Shown: positions 12,101-23,854, numbered from the stretch's first letter. The stretch is DNA of 64,000 nt from Tetraselmis striata (GCA_006384855.1 VCJN01001859.1:1-64000); one strand, 5' to 3'. Numbers and translations are program-made. The notes: generated from the letters alone by a model not told the origin.

Positions 12101-13958
12101 CTGCCGGGGAGCACAGCACCGGGGAGCGTCGGCGCTTGGTGCGGTGTTGAGCGGGTGGACGGGCGGCGGTGTCCCGCCGAGCAACCGACCTCCATGCTGA
12201 GCTCCGGGGGGATGCTCTCGCTCCGCTCCCGCAGCAGCTTCTGCACAAAGGCGGTCACGTTGCTGCCCGCGATGGGCATGCTCTTGATGCGGGAGCCCAC
12301 GACGAAGCCGTCCACCACGGGCACCACGTGGCTCACCCCGTCGCCGCAGTCCAACACCACGCCCGTCAGCGGCTGCGCGCTGCCCTGTTTGGGGGGCAGC
12401 AACGGGGCGCCTCTCAGCTGCGTGCACGGCGCCCGCGTGGCTAGCCTTGCAGCACTAGGATGAAGGCTACCCGCACCCCCAGGTAATGACGACGTCATAC
12501 CTAAATACCGATGTACGCCTCAATTGAGTTTCAAGGGAGTAACTAAATCTGAACCCATCGCCGGCCAGTCCAGATTGGCATTGCTCTTCCGCGCGATGGG
12601 TGACTGGGTGCGCCCTTACTTGGGCAGCGTATGTCAACTTACGCCAGCAGCAGCAGTGGAGTCTCATTGCTGTACACACATGCGCCGAACCATTAGGGAG
12701 GACTAATACGGTAGCATATACCCAACTGGCGTCGTTCGCCCACTGGCGGACTGGCTCTATGGTCGAAGAGCGGCGGAGATGGGTAGTACTCCTGTAATTG
12801 TAGGTCCATTTGTTACCTGAGATTTTAAATGCATCGGGTACGGATTCCCATTCCTGCTAGTTGTGGCGGCAGACTCGCTGTACCATAGGCGAGTGCAGCC
12901 GCCAGGTGCCCACGGACAAGTGGCTGACGCCCCTTCGTCCCCCGGCCCCCCTCCCCACTCGACTCCCTTCTCGGGGAGGTATTCCAGTTGCCGGGTCGGG
13001 TCAGGTTGAATGCGGGCCAATGTAGTGTCATGGCGGCCGACCTTTGAGGCGGAGGAACCCGCCAGGGCGAGCACCGCCTGCACGCCGATGTAGAGCCCCG
13101 ACACGCCGAAGGTCTCAAACATCACCTCCGCGGTGCGCTCCCGGTTCTCCGGCGGGTTCATCGGCGGCTCGGTGAGCAGAAAGTTGTGCTCCTCCGGGTC
13201 GACGCGCAGCTTACTGAGCGGCGGCGAGTAAGAGCACAAGATTTCAGCGCAGCTGGTCGGGTTGCCGAGCCAGGCGCACCTGCAGGCGGTCGGTAGTTGC
13301 GCGCAAGGGGCATAGTATTGCGAATACGAGTGCTTGAGTACTCGCACAGCCTCTCGCGGAAGCAGCGGCGACGCACCGGAATATGCACTGCTGCCAGAAG
13401 CGCTCCATGTCGTCCCAGTCGGTCACCTACGCGCCACCTCGACCCGGTAAATTGCTGTTCATCACAGGGGTGACACGCACAGGACGCCATCACGCTGAAT
13501 AGCGCGTCACGTGGACGTAGCTCGGCTGGTATCAGGCTAATGTTCTGCGTCACGGGATGGGGCGGGGGGGGGGGGGGGGGGGGGGGGGGGGCGGAGAGGC
13601 CCGAAAGGGGGAGAGCACCATGCCCTGCCGCAGCGGCGCAGCAGTGGTCGCCGTCCCGCCGCTCCGCGCCGCTTCAGCGCCAACGGTAAAGCGCAGATCA
13701 TCCAGAGCGCCACGGCGCCTGCCATCTCCGTACGCGATGGATGTCGGGAACACGTCGCTTGGCTTTTTGCAAGCCGGCAAGCAAGGGCGCGGGTCAGAGC
13801 TGGTCGGTGTCCCCGAGGGGCTGCTAGGCAACCGCCGCGCGCTCCTCCGCCCCACCCCTCACAGCCCCTCCGCGCTGGGCGCGCACCTCTACGTTCCCGG
13901 CGAACCCAACCTTGGTGTATCCTGTCCCACAGTCCATGACAACAGCTGGTCGTTCCAT
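9137..13958 (-). CDS. ARP3: Actin-related protein 3 (Arp2/3 complex subunit)
   Basis: Ten exons, in transcript order: 13887-13958, 13619-13762, 13377-13426, 13042-13213, 12190-12384, 11972-12100, 11509-11679, 10751-10877, 9739-9943, 9137-9173. They give 433 residues (animal ARP3 is about 418). Visible signatures are the N-terminal [18 protein letters not shown] phosphate loop, [27 protein letters not shown] (second phosphate loop), [43 protein letters not shown] and a C-terminal [12 protein letters not shown]3 pairs with ARP2 to mimic an actin dimer and nucleate branched filaments in the cytoplasm. Nine junctions are supported by homology and phase. The 8/9 junction (donor GTACGT at 10750) is less sure because this linker is variable. 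The last exon has only 12 codons with stop. ARP3 diverges from the PHO88-like gene and is convergent with the nucleotidylyltransferase, with 147 bp between stop codons. Confidence 0.92.
9952..10227 (-). mobile_element. Ty3/gypsy reverse-transcriptase fragment inside an ARP3 intron
   Basis: In the intron 9944-10750, and on the same strand as ARP3, an open frame reads [10 protein letters not shown] at its start and [21 protein letters not shown] later. This matches the gypsy RT fingers/palm blocks (NxYPLPR and VMPFGLTNAPATFQRLMNDV). The YxDD box is not present (VIHWVISG at the expected position). It is a short 5' RT remnant with no LTRs visible around it. Confidence 0.7.
10335..10393 (+). repeat. 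TCTG/TC microsatellite in ARP3 intron
   Basis: A tctctctgtctctctg-type array passing into a pure TC run, inside the ARP3 intron between exons 8 and 9. Confidence 0.8.
10979..11460 (+). repeat. Three imperfect ~120-bp repeats in ARP3 intron 7
   Basis: Copies start near 10979, 11097 and 11361. Each begins (g)tgacaattacgatg or ggacaattacgatg, runs through an agtacgtgttgcacg-type block and ends tgttgtgcttttgaggcggatg (tgatgcggg in the first copy). A G-rich run (about 11325-11353) separates copies 2 and 3. No coding role is seen. Confidence 0.65.
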
Positions 13959-14820
13959 GCTGACCCTGTTCAGCACGGCTGCAATGAGGGTCGTGTGCTT
14001 TTGCGGGCACCTCTCTGCCCGGCTGGTAGGTGGACTCAGCTGGTAGGTAGGTATCAGCTGCTTTGGTACCGTTGTCGGTCATCGCGGGTCGAATAAATCT
14101 GGACGGACCAATATGAAACGAAAATCCTGCCTGCTGCTGGAATGTCATCGGGACTGCGTGCGTGACGATCGATCGAGGACGATCTGGACGGACAAATATA
14201 AAACGAAAATCCTGCCTGCTGCTGGAATGTCATCGGGACTGCGTGCGTGACGATCGATCGAGGCCGAGCGAAGAACTGGCCCGAGAAATATAATATATGT
14301 CGGATATTTATTGAGGGAGTACAGGTAATCCTTAATTAGTTCAGGGTGGTGTTGTTAAATGGTTTTTGGCCAGGACGCGGGTTCGGGTAACATTACTCGT
14401 ACATTACTCGTAATGTCTATCACATTACGGTTCTGTACCCGGGTACTCATTAGTTTAACACAAGCAAAATGATGCGCGCCACGCGCCCCCCACTGCCCCC
14501 CCCCCCCCCCCCCCCCCGGGGGGGGGCAACCACAGGACCGGCCCCCGCGCAGGGCGGGATGAGGCGCGCGCTCGCCGCCGCCGCCAGCCCTGCTGACCGC
14601 CCGCCTGGCCAGGGTATCCGCATGCATACGCAAAGAACTCGTGCAGGATACGCGTCGTCCGTTTGCACAACCTTAGTCCCACCCACCGTGCCTGTGACCA
14701 TACGCCGGATCTCCTCCCGCCTGCCTGTCCCTTCTCAACCCGCCACCTCAAGAGCTACTTGCTCCGGCCCAGCTACCGTCCCCGGATCTCGCGGCTGCGC
14801 CGCCCCGCTCGCCCGGCAGA
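13959..14820. promoter_or_regulatory. Shared upstream region of ARP3 and PHO88-like gene
   Basis: 862 bp separate the divergent start codons, so this interval should contain both promoters. It holds an 85-bp tandem duplication (14099-14263), short acattactcgta repeats near 14393-14415, and a C22 run directly followed by G9 (14496-14526). No TATA box or initiator can be named with confidence. Confidence 0.5.
14099..14263 (+). repeat. 85-bp tandem duplication
   Basis: Two copies with period 85 (14099 and 14184), both starting ctggacgga and ending gacgatcgatcgagg, with very few substitutions. Located 141-305 bp upstream of the ARP3 start codon. Confidence 0.9.
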
Positions 14821-15393
14821 ATGATGAAGCTCAAGACGTTCGGCGCGCCGCTGGTGGTGCTGGGCTATAAGTATCTGAACGTGGATCCCTCCTTGCAGCA
14901 GGCTCGCACCGCTTTCGGGCTGTCCCTGGGGCTGGTGGTGCTCACGTGTCTCTTCCTCTACTCCAAAGTCAACAAGCACAAGCAGACCGATAAGACGGTG
15001 ACGGTGAAGACCAAAAACATGCAGGGCGAGGCGACGGAGCAGACGCTGACCTGGATGGAGTACGACGTGTCCGAGCTGCAGAAGGTGCTGAGGCAGACTC
15101 TGGTGGGGGCGGCGATCGTGGTGGCCATCCACTCGTGGAAGGGCTACGTGCAGCCGCTGGTGTTCCAGGCGCTGCTGCTGCCGCTCACCATGCTCGATCA
15201 CCAGCTGTTCCACATCTACATCCTGGGCCGCCCCGCCACCGGCGACCTGGAGCGACCCTGGAAGGAGGACAACCCATTCGCCGCCATTCAGCAGCAGATG
15301 GAGAAGTCCAGCGAGGCCACCGGCGAGATTGAGGGCTCCGGCAGCAAGAGCGGGAAGGGCAGCGCCAAGAAGCAGTCTAAGAAGGAAAAGTGA
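14821..15393 (+). CDS. PHO88/SND3-family ER membrane protein
   Basis: A single open frame of 190 residues, the usual length for the family. It has a hydrophobic segment at about 33-48, a second at about 96-115, the family-defining GRPATGDLERPWK near 139-151, and a lysine-rich tail from about 175. PHO88 (SND3) is an ER membrane protein first linked to phosphate transport and later to the SRP-independent (SND) targeting route; the role here is inferred from family only. The start is ambiguous between two adjacent ATGs (14821, 14824). It has no intron, unlike its neighbours. It diverges from ARP3 and its 3' end faces that of eS4. Confidence 0.9.
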   Translation: MMKLKTFGAPLVVLGYKYLNVDPSLQQARTAFGLSLGLVVLTCLFLYSKVNKHKQTDKTVTVKTKNMQGEATEQTLTWMEYDVSELQKVLRQTLVGAAIVVAIHSWKGYVQPLVFQALLLPLTMLDHQLFHIYILGRPATGDLERPWKEDNPFAAIQQQMEKSSEATGEIEGSGSKSGKGSAKKQSKKEK

Positions 15394-16586
15394 GCGGCGC
15401 TTTTCCGTTCCCGGGGGGGGGGGGGGGGGACCCTGGTGGGTATATTAGGGGGACCCTAGTTGGTATATAGGAAACGCTAAAACGGCGCTGCCCGGCACGT
15501 AAGAAATTGTCAGCATGCATCTAACCCGAGCGTGCAAGATTCTGTGCGAGCATAGCAGCGGATGTTCTCTCGCTACCAGCACTCGCAGCAGCACTCAGTG
15601 CATGCACCTGTTGCAAGTTAGATTCCCTTGCGCAAGACACTTGCACGACATTGCTACATGTAATTGTGTCTTTCCACTCTGTGCGGCCTCTACGCCGCGC
15701 TGCTGCCTAGCAAGAGAGGTAACAATCCCGATTCTCCTTCGGCCGCGGCCACTGCGGCCAAAGGCTGTACGATCAACATCTGCGGATGGACTGGCGAAGA
15801 GGCAAAACATCCGCCTCGTACATGTCATCTAGAAGATGGAGACGCAATACTGGGTCTCTGCAGCATGGTTACGGGCCTGCTTGTGGGATTTCCTTGCTAT
15901 CGGCGGGATGCCTCCGATGCACAGAGGAGGCACTCCCTGGAGCTGGGGCATATAAGGCGTCCAGACGGAGTATGTACCATCCGGTTGTGCAATCAAACGT
16001 GCCCACTTAAGTGAAGCCAAAGACAAGCGTTTGTGCATGTGTTTTTATTCAGTCATTCTGAATTCCCTTCCGGAGACACATCAGTGGTTGCCGTCTCGTG
16101 CCCTTTATTGGGATCTCGAGACTTGGCAGAACCCACTGCGCGCTGATGTGCATTAATCAACCAATGCCGCCCTCACACACGGAGGCACTGGACAGTCAGA
16201 GCGGCCCACCGCTGCAGTGCTCTCAGCAGCGAAAGATGCAGCAGCAGTGACTAGTGGTGCCCCAAACCGGCAACAGCAACGCGGACACAACAACTGGCTA
16301 CTCCCTCCATGCCATTTTATAATTGCCAACAATAATGCTCTGCTGTTAGCATTGACCGGCTGCATTTTTTTGCAATTCCCATCGAACCTTTGGATAGACT
16401 AAGTGAGGGGCATTCGGCACTGCTGTCACAAAGACAAGCGACAACAAGCAATCGCGGTCACTAGTAAGAAGAGACTGTGCAGACCGCTGGACCATGCATG
16501 ATGGTGGTACGGGCAGCAAGATTTCCGTGGCGCCAGCGTTCACATTACAGAGCCAGCATTCTCTCTCAAGATTTCTGGTACAGCGC
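15394..16586. other. Intergenic between convergent genes
   Basis: Holds the 3' untranslated regions of the PHO88-like gene and eS4. A G run lies at about 15413-15430, followed by an imperfect duplication of the type ggaccctggtgggtatat (15430-15465). TGTAA, the usual chlorophyte poly(A) signal, occurs on the plus strand near 15659 and on the minus strand at 16545-16549, about 40 bases past the eS4 stop. No gene is seen. Confidence 0.55.
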
Positions 16587-18394
16587 TTAGACGGCCTCGC
16601 GCTTGGCCTGCTCCTGCAGGATGGTCAGCTTCACGCCCTTGCCCTTGGGCAGGGAGATGAGAGGCTTGCTGCCCTTGCCGATGATGAACACGTTGTCCTT
16701 GCGGGTGCACCAGGTGTTGCCAGCGGCGTCCTTCAGGTGGATGATGTGGAAGCTGCCCTTGTGCTTCTCGTTGTGGTAGATCACGCCCACGCGGCCCCTG
16801 TTAGCACCGCCGGTCATGATGGCCAGGTTGCCGATGTCAAACTTGACAAAGTCCTTGATCTTGCAGGTCTCAATGTCAAGCATGATGGTGTCGTCAGCCT
16901 GTTGGAGGGAAAAAGGAATTGCTAAGCCAAATCCCAGCAAAATAAATAAATTGTGTACTTGCAAAGCATACCTGATAGAAACCTCAGTGCCACAATGCAC
17001 AGGTAGATAGGTGTGTATGTATGTTGTGGGATGAAAGAGGAGATATCCACAGGAAAGCGCACCTTGATCTCCGGGTCGGGGAAGCGCAGGGTGCGGCCAT
17101 CGTGGGTAGTGCAGTAGGGGTGCGCGCCCTTGCCAAACTGCACAGTCTTGACCTTGCACAGCTTGTAGGCGGCCTCCTCCTTGCTGATGCGGTGCACCAC
17201 GTAGCGGCCCTTGGTGTCGTAGACCAGGCGGAAGTGCTCGTCGGTCTTGTCAATGTCAATGACGTCCATGAAGCCAGCGGGGTAGCCCTTCTCGGTCCGG
17301 ACCTTGCCATCAACCTTCACCAGCCGCTGCATGAGGATGGCGTTACCCTCGGCGCCGTTCAGGGCATACCTGCGATGATGCGGACGGAGGTAAATAAACA
17401 ACACAACAACAGCATGCCGCCAAACCCATCAATTGGATGCCACTGCCCGCACCCCTTCAGCTGCCCCGTGCTGTTTGCGCATGAAACCATGCCGTTGTAT
17501 TTCGAATAAATGTCAAGGGATATTTCAGGAAATGAGAAGAGAGAGGAGATTAGGGGAAGGCGGGGGGCTCACTTCAGGCGGTTGCGCAGGACCAGCAGCA
17601 GGGGCAGGCACTCGCGGGACTTGTGAGGGCCAGGGGCGGGCTTGGTGGCCTGCGCAGCATCAGCAGCAGATGGAACACACAGTCAGGTAGGGCGTTGGCA
17701 AAACCTTACTTTCATCATAAACTCGAAGTCCCGGCACCAGGCCGGAGCCACCCTTTCCCCATCCCAGTCCCCATCTTCTTGCTGCCTCCGATATTCAAAA
17801 AGGCATGGACAAGTGCGGGACTGCATCCTGCCTATCGCCACCGGAAACAAATTCACCTGCCCCGGCCCCTAAGGTGTGCGAACATCAGCCCCGCTCACAG
17901 TCGCCCGATCGCTGGAAACCGATGCTGTTCCTGGAGTACTCGGACGGGGCGACTGCTACCGGCAGGCGCCCGCAGGTAGCCCTCAGGTAGCCCCGGCCGA
18001 CGGACGCCCCCATTTGCCCGCTCCTAACCAGCTCGCGCGGCGGCCGCCTGCCGCCCGCCATCTGCCACAGGGCGCTCGTGGCGGCCTCCGTCGCGGCTTG
18101 CCTAGCCAGGCGGGCGACCCCTCGAGACAGACGCCACGACGCCGCACGATGCCCCCGCAGCAGCAAGTCTCGCTCGGCCGCCTGCCGCTGCCCGGCGGCG
18201 GGACTGAACTGCCGCGCCGCCGCCGCCGCAGGCGCAATACTGGCACTTAACTACTGCGCCGCCACTGCCCACACCCAGCGGCGACAGGGATCCCAGCAGG
18301 AGGGGGCACTCACGAACACTCCCCCAAGTTTGTCAAGCATCCAGTGCTTGGGTGCCTTAAGGCGCTTCAGGTGCTTCTTGGGACCGCGAGCCAT
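16587..18394 (-). CDS. RPS4: Cytosolic 40S ribosomal protein eS4
   Basis: Four exons, in transcript order: 18314-18394, 17573-17649, 17063-17369, 16587-16898, coding 258 residues (animal eS4 is 263). It starts [23 protein letters not shown] as in all eS4 proteins. It continues with [11 protein letters not shown], the S4-type RNA-binding segment ([26 protein letters not shown]), and the KOW-containing region with [12 protein letters not shown] and FIIGKG. It binds 18S rRNA in the small subunit. Exon 2 ends in AA and exon 3 supplies G to complete the lysine codon. Donors are GTGAGT, GTGAGC and GTGCGC. The C-terminus is a few residues shorter than usual. No pseudogene features were found. Confidence 0.96.
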
Positions 18395-18787
18395 GGTTGC
18401 TGGCTGTCCTTGGCAGGGCAAGGGTCGGGGGGTGGCCGGGGGTAGCGCCGGCTGCAAAGGAAAGGGGACTTCATGTTGCCGGCGCTGAGCAAAGAGCGGC
18501 AGCAGGGCGCCGCGCCGGGAACGGGCGAGCAGGCGGCGGCGCGCGCCCGCCTGATGATGCGCGAGGCGGAACTGCTGCGGACGAAGTACAACACAACGCG
18601 CGCAGTACCCTGTACCTGTAGCGCGAGCAGCATGTGCTGGACAATCCTATTTTAAAAAATCGAGCAATACTAATTAATTAAGGTACAGGGAGGGAGAGGA
18701 AGATTAGCCGAAACGTGCGCAGGCATATTTACATGAAAAGGCGGGGGACTTGCGGCAAAGAGCCCACAGCTTTGAGGGAGGGCGGGT
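18395..18787. other. Region upstream of eS4
   Basis: eS4 promoter region. A plus-strand frame at 18473-18655 (60 codons, starting [12 protein letters not shown], with an Ala/Arg/Glu-rich middle) has coding-like composition up to about 18600. It could be the first exon of a divergent gene cut off by the element that starts at 18788, but I do not recognise it. Confidence 0.35.
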
Positions 18788-19095
18788 TGTGCGGGCAGGA
18801 GGCCAGAACATAACTAAGATAGTGGTCGGTCCCATCTAGCGGACGACGATGGATTTATAAGATTCGACGGGTACTGAGGTGGCCAACTTTGTTGCCGAGG
18901 GCGGCACGCAAAGCTCGGTACTTCAGCATTTTGGTTCTAAAGTGCCAAGACTGTCCGGCGGGCGTGCATTGCTCTGTGGCTGCCACGTCAATTTTGCGTG
19001 GCGCAGAGGCCACGGGCAGCCGGTTTTTTGACACCCTCATACCCTAGGGCTAAGGGGAGGGCGGGAAAGGAAACCCCAAGATCACAGCTCTAAGC
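18788..19095 (-). repeat. YR-2 repeat, copy at plus-strand left end
   Basis: Direct repeat of 22009-22316. Shared internal blocks are cccatctagcggac, gggcggcacgcaaag, cttcagcattttgg and ctgtggc[tc]gccacgtcaat. Confidence 0.85.
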
Positions 19096-19129
19096 ATTTC
19101 AAAGGGCGGAGGTAGGCGAGGGAGATGAG

Positions 19130-20267
19130 CTATCTCGGCGGTCTTACTTGATGAGGACTGCGCATGGGGCGGGCGGGGCGGCGCCCCGACGGAGCTAGGG
19201 CGCTGCCCAGAAGGCTGCGTAGGACCACCGTAGGAGAGAGCCGACCGAAAAGAAGCGCGGGTAGAAAGCGTAGCCGGGTCGATGCAATCGTTGATTCCCG
19301 CAGAATTGCGGGCCCATGCATCCGCCCATTGACGGATTTGTCTCGGGGCACGCCGATTATGTTTGTGCCCGACGCCGCGCCCTTAATCCGTATAAGGAGT
19401 GCGAGGTCCATTCGAAGCCTTCGGCACGAGCACGTTGGGGGGAGGGGGGGGGGGGGGGGGGGGGGGGGCACCGTAGTCCGTTGCCAAGGAGCGCCCAGAG
19501 TCGGACGGGGTGCTTGGCGGAGGGCAGGAATGCCCGGAACGCCATGTCGCGGTATAGATGACAACGCTGCGTAGAAGGGCTGTCCAAGCGTGCACGGCGG
19601 TGGCAGCGATTTTGACGTAAGGGCTTGAACCCGTTGCGACGCTTCAAGCCTTCTCGTGGTTGACGAACATGGTGATGTAGTGGGCGTCGACGGCCATGTC
19701 GCGGGGTCGGCAGAAGACGTGCGTGGGACTGAGTGACCACGGGAGGAAAAACATTAACGTCGAACATACCGCTGCGCTGTCGCAAAGGATGTTGCCGTAG
19801 TCGGTGGTGGTCGTGGGAAGGGTAGCAAGGTCGTCGAGGATGTCGGTGATGACGTCGCACGGCAGGGGAGCGCGCCGAAGCTTCTCGCTGTTTTGAGCTC
19901 ACGGATTTGAAGTGCGCGCTTCATGTCGATGATGGCTGGACTTGTAGCCGGAGCGTCGTCCAGACCGGTGTGATGCAGGAAGGTGTTGCTGGCGGAGAGG
20001 TACGTCTGCGGAGACCTGGCACCGATGGTGCCGCGCTCCGCAATCCATAACCGTGAGGTAGTGGACGCATGTGGCCTCAGAGCAATCCAGGGGGTGGGAG
20101 GGGGGGATGCCTTCCTCGTCGATGAATAACTCGGTTAAGAGGCGTATTTTGCCCTCGTAGTTCGAGTAGGTGCTGGCCGTGAGCGATGTAGTCAAGATGT
20201 TGAGCACCCTTGGCGCCCTAGTCGCCCGTGCCGTACTGAGCTTCGATGCTGCCGCGCATGAGCTCAC
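19130..20267 (-). pseudogene. Tyrosine recombinase remnant of YR-2
   Basis: The minus strand gives the core-binding domain at 20267-19950 (TASTYSNYEGKIRLLTELF, then ATCVHYLT). The catalytic region is at about 19430-19290, where RIKGAASGTNIIGVPRDK corresponds to LRKGAA...GVP.DKI and is followed, one frame over, by RQWADAWA and a DCIDP-like end in place of the YIDP nucleophile block. It is divided by a G run (19449-19468 on the plus strand) and several frameshifts. It is from a different lineage than YR-1 by its residues. Confidence 0.65.
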
Positions 20268-20279
20268 TCCAGCAGGAGT

Positions 20280-22008
20280 CTTAGCCTCGGCGTCTGCGAT
20301 GAAGTACGTAGGCGTCTTCGTGGTGCGACGGACGCGCCGAAACGCGTTGTACGCCGCTGCATGGTTTGACGATGGCGCTCGCCGGGTGGTGACGACGGGG
20401 CCATGAGTAACACGAAGGTGCTGCCGGGAAGGTAGGGTGTTGTAGCCACTGATCTCGTAACGGGCGTCGCGCGAGTAACTTGCCCGTCGCGGACCGCCCG
20501 CGAGAGGCCGCTCTGCGAGCGACGGCCCGACGGGATGGGCGCGTCATTAAAGGTGGGGGGGGGGGGGGTGTCGCTTTAGACTCGTGATGTAGAAGGGCAG
20601 AATGAAGCCGAGAGGTTGACTCATGCAAGGGTAGGAAGGAGACGACGACCCGGACGTGTGGGTCTGTGGTGAGGGAGTCCCGCTCATATCGACGACTCAA
20701 GTGCAACGTTGGTTGGAAGGCACGCCCCAGTCTCCTCGAAACGCAGCTGAAATGAGTGTCCTCGAAACGCAGTTGCCAGGGGCCGGCACGGCGGAGCCCC
20801 CCATCATTCGGCCATGTCGGCCGTCGGGGCCTCGGCCTTCGCCTTGCCCTTACCAACGTCTTTGATGCCGTCCTTGCCGAAGGTGGTGCGCGGCGTCGCC
20901 GCCTCGTGCGCTCTTGAAGTTATCGCGGTTGCCGCCGCCGTTGTCCCGGTCACGGCCGTTGCGCCAGGCAGGGATTACAACCAAAGCGCTAACGAGCTGA
21001 TGTCTCAGCGCTCGCGACGTTCGCGTCGTAGGCGCAAGGCGCAGTGTTGTAGAGCTCTAGCAGCTCGGTGAACTCGGGAGACCGCATGTTCTCGGTGCCA
21101 TGGCGGAGGTAGCGCTCCCGTACGACATCGAGGGCGGAATGTGTCGCGCCGTTATTGTGTATCTGCGTGTCCGGACACTAGGCATAATGCTTGCGAAGGT
21201 AGGCCAAGCGAAACCGATGACCGTCATCGACGGCCTCCATGCTACGGCCTCGAGCCGTTGTCCTAAAGGCGGTGTAGTCCCGTCGGTGACTACGCACGCC
21301 GCAGCTAGCAACTTACACAACTCGATGGCCAAGCCGGCGATGAAGGCCCATTAGCACGCGGCGTGGCAGTACTCATCCGCTGCCGGTTGAAGATGGCGGT
21401 TACCAAGCAGGTACTCGAGCACGCAGTCGAGGGCGATGATGGGAAAAAGCCCAGGTGTCTCAGGCTGCTATCGAGAGGCATCCCGTTCTCGAAACTAGGC
21501 AAAGCAGTAGCGACGGCGGTTTTCCAATCAAGGTAGTGGGGTTCGCTCGAGGGAGCGAAGGTCGCACGGACGTTCGGGTCCATACCACCGGCGCCGGACT
21601 CGTTCCCGCTCGGAATGGCGTCCTCTTCGTCGACGGCAGTCGGCGGCACAGGTGGAGTCTCTTGGGTAGCGAAGATTCTGGAGAGCTGCTCTTGAATGAG
21701 CTGTTTAATTCTCGCGTCTTCCGCCTCACGACGCCCCGCCTAAATGCGCGCTTGAGCAGTGGCCGACATCTCGACACCCTCGACAGCCGCCGCCTTGCCG
21801 GCGTCAATCATCGTTTGGCCGGTGGGTGAGCATCTGCCAGACATGTTGAAGGACGCGTCCGGGAGGGAGCCGCGGGGCGAAGAGAGAGAAGAGCCTCGGC
21901 TTGAGTTGGTCATGTAGTAGCAGCGAGAGCGGCGAGTGGAAGGTACTGTACCGTTCCCGGGGGCAAGATGAGCACTCTCCACGGTCCGAAACCGCGAGTC
22001 GGTGTTAT
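20280..22008 (-). pseudogene. Possible ORF1 (gag-like) remnants of YR-2
   Basis: Scattered minus-strand open segments (21649-21305, 21332-21057, 21000-20860) have protein-like composition, including a C-terminal Arg/Asn/Gly-rich basic part (NGRDRDNGGGNRDN). Their place upstream of the recombinase on the same strand suggests the element's first ORF. No domain is recognised, and frameshifts and stops interrupt it. Confidence 0.35.
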
Positions 22009-22316
22009 TGTGCAGGCAGGAGGCCATCACAAAACTAAGAACTAAGCGCGAGGTCCCATCTAGCGGACATTGGTGGTTTCATAGGATTCGACGGTGGGTA
22101 CCGGGGTGACCGATGTTTTCGTCAAGGGCGGCACGCAAAGTGCCATACTTCAGCATTTTGGTCTAAAGTACCAAGACTGACCGGCGGGTGTGCACAACTA
22201 CTCTGTGGCCGCCACGTCAATTTGGCGTGGCGCAGCGGCTGCAGGCAGCCGGTTATCGACACTCTCATATCCGGCGGTAAGGGGGGGAAGGAAACCCCAA
22301 GAACACAGCTCTAAAC
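22009..22316 (-). repeat. YR-2 repeat, copy at plus-strand right end
   Basis: Direct repeat of 18788-19095 with the same internal blocks; the two start positions are 3,221 bp apart. Confidence 0.85.
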
Positions 22317-23854
22317 ATATTATACATGGGATTCGGTCGTTACGCTGCGGGTACCGGACAACGGCAGAGGGAATACCGAATACTCGCCGGAACATATATG
22401 CTAACAATATCCCGGTACTACCGTGTATTGTAAGCTATCTATGGCTCTGGAGGTGTTGACTCCAAAATGACTACACATTCTCGGGAGGGCGTCCTCAAGT
22501 GAATGGCTGAGGGCGCGACATGGCCGGGTTTTAGAGTTCGGACCTTGGTTGACAACGAAATGAATACATGTATTTGTCATGCCACACGGCGTAACCGCCC
22601 GGTGCTTAAAATCGGCGATGTAGCGTGCATACAATACCCGTACCGCCATTGGCGCCCATCCCACGCCCGATGAATCGGCCACTAGCAGTGCCCTTGACGC
22701 GAACCACCAGTTGTAGACCACCATCACTTGACCCTAAGAGTCCATGTGTGGGATATAATCCAAGTCGGGTGGGGTTTGGTCAGGCATAGGTGAAGAATCC
22801 TGCGATTCAGCCCGTGTCCAACTTCCGCCCAATAATTGTATTTCCTCTATTTTTAAAGATTATCACAACTGCCCGTCGTCGCTCAATCGCCTCCCGGTGC
22901 ACTTGCAGGCTGACGAATCGACCCATGTCGCTCTCTATCGCGCTAGCATAATTATGGGTGTGATTGCCTTCAGTAGGAGTAAGCAAAGGGGTGGCCCGTC
23001 GACCACGCATCTAGGGGTGGTGGTTGACCGGGCGGCTCATATGTCAGCCCATTTATCTAATCTCGTCTCAGAAAACGAAGTGAGATGGGGCACCGCGCAC
23101 GGACCACCTCATGGGCCACTCATGGGCTCTACCGCACCCCTATGAGCTAGGCCATGGGACGGTACATGTGCGGTGGGCTAGATAGCAAGCTGAGGGTGTC
23201 AGGGGTGCCTATGCGGGAGGGGGTCGAGAGCGCGGAAAATCCGGGTCGGTCGGGCCCATCGGGCCGGCATCGACCAAGATTGACCACACACTAACCGCCA
23301 GCGGGCGTCACCCCTGCGTATGGGCCTCTACTAGCGCTCACACGATCAATAAGTAAAGCTGCCTCAGCCAGTCCCGCGGGAGGGGTAGTTGAGGCCGAGG
23401 GTGTATTTCCGAAAACGCGAGTTCCCACATCGGACATGTTCTTATTGAATCAAAGGCACTACATGGGCCACCGTCCCTGTAGCCCCCGACCTATAGTTCA
23501 ATGTTTGTATAGCATCCTTATGGGATAAGCTATGGACATATATAGCCTATTTCCACTGGTGGTGCCGGTTCGGCTGGGGAATGTGCTTGTGAGCATGCCC
23601 CCCCCCCCCCCCCCCTCCCCCCATCCGTGAGCCGCACGGGCACTGCCAGTCCGCAATTGCGGCCGACATGAGACCGTTTCAGCGCACTGCTACGCAGCAC
23701 ACAAGAGGGATATTATACCGGGAAATTAGCTATAGACACGATAGAGTATGAATAAAGCACTAAAAAACGAACCGCGAAATTACTTATATTTCGCTATTTC
23801 CCCGATCAGGCACCCGTCGGGGGCGCCGTGCACGTTTGTATCGCGGTACATCAC
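22317..23854. other. Intergenic, no gene seen
   Basis: No coding frame of interest. A C run is at about 23599-23615. Composition is more AT-rich than in the genic blocks. Probably decayed repeats. Confidence 0.5.

Larger units (their letters stand above)
18788..22316 (-). mobile_element. Tyrosine-recombinase element (YR-2) with 308-bp direct repeats
   Basis: Two direct repeats, 18788-19095 and 22009-22316, start gtgc[ag]ggcaggaggcca and end aaaccccaaga[tc]cacagctctaa. They bracket 2.9 kb whose minus strand encodes a broken tyrosine recombinase (19130-20267) and, upstream of it, decayed frames that may be an ORF1/gag (20280-22030). The layout matches YR-1. No reverse transcriptase or RNase H blocks were found. 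The repeats have diverged by substitutions and small indels. Confidence 0.75.

Noticed and set aside
16494..17509. Plus-strand frames of 143-162 codons
   Set aside because: Antisense to eS4 exons, which are fully supported by ribosomal protein conservation.
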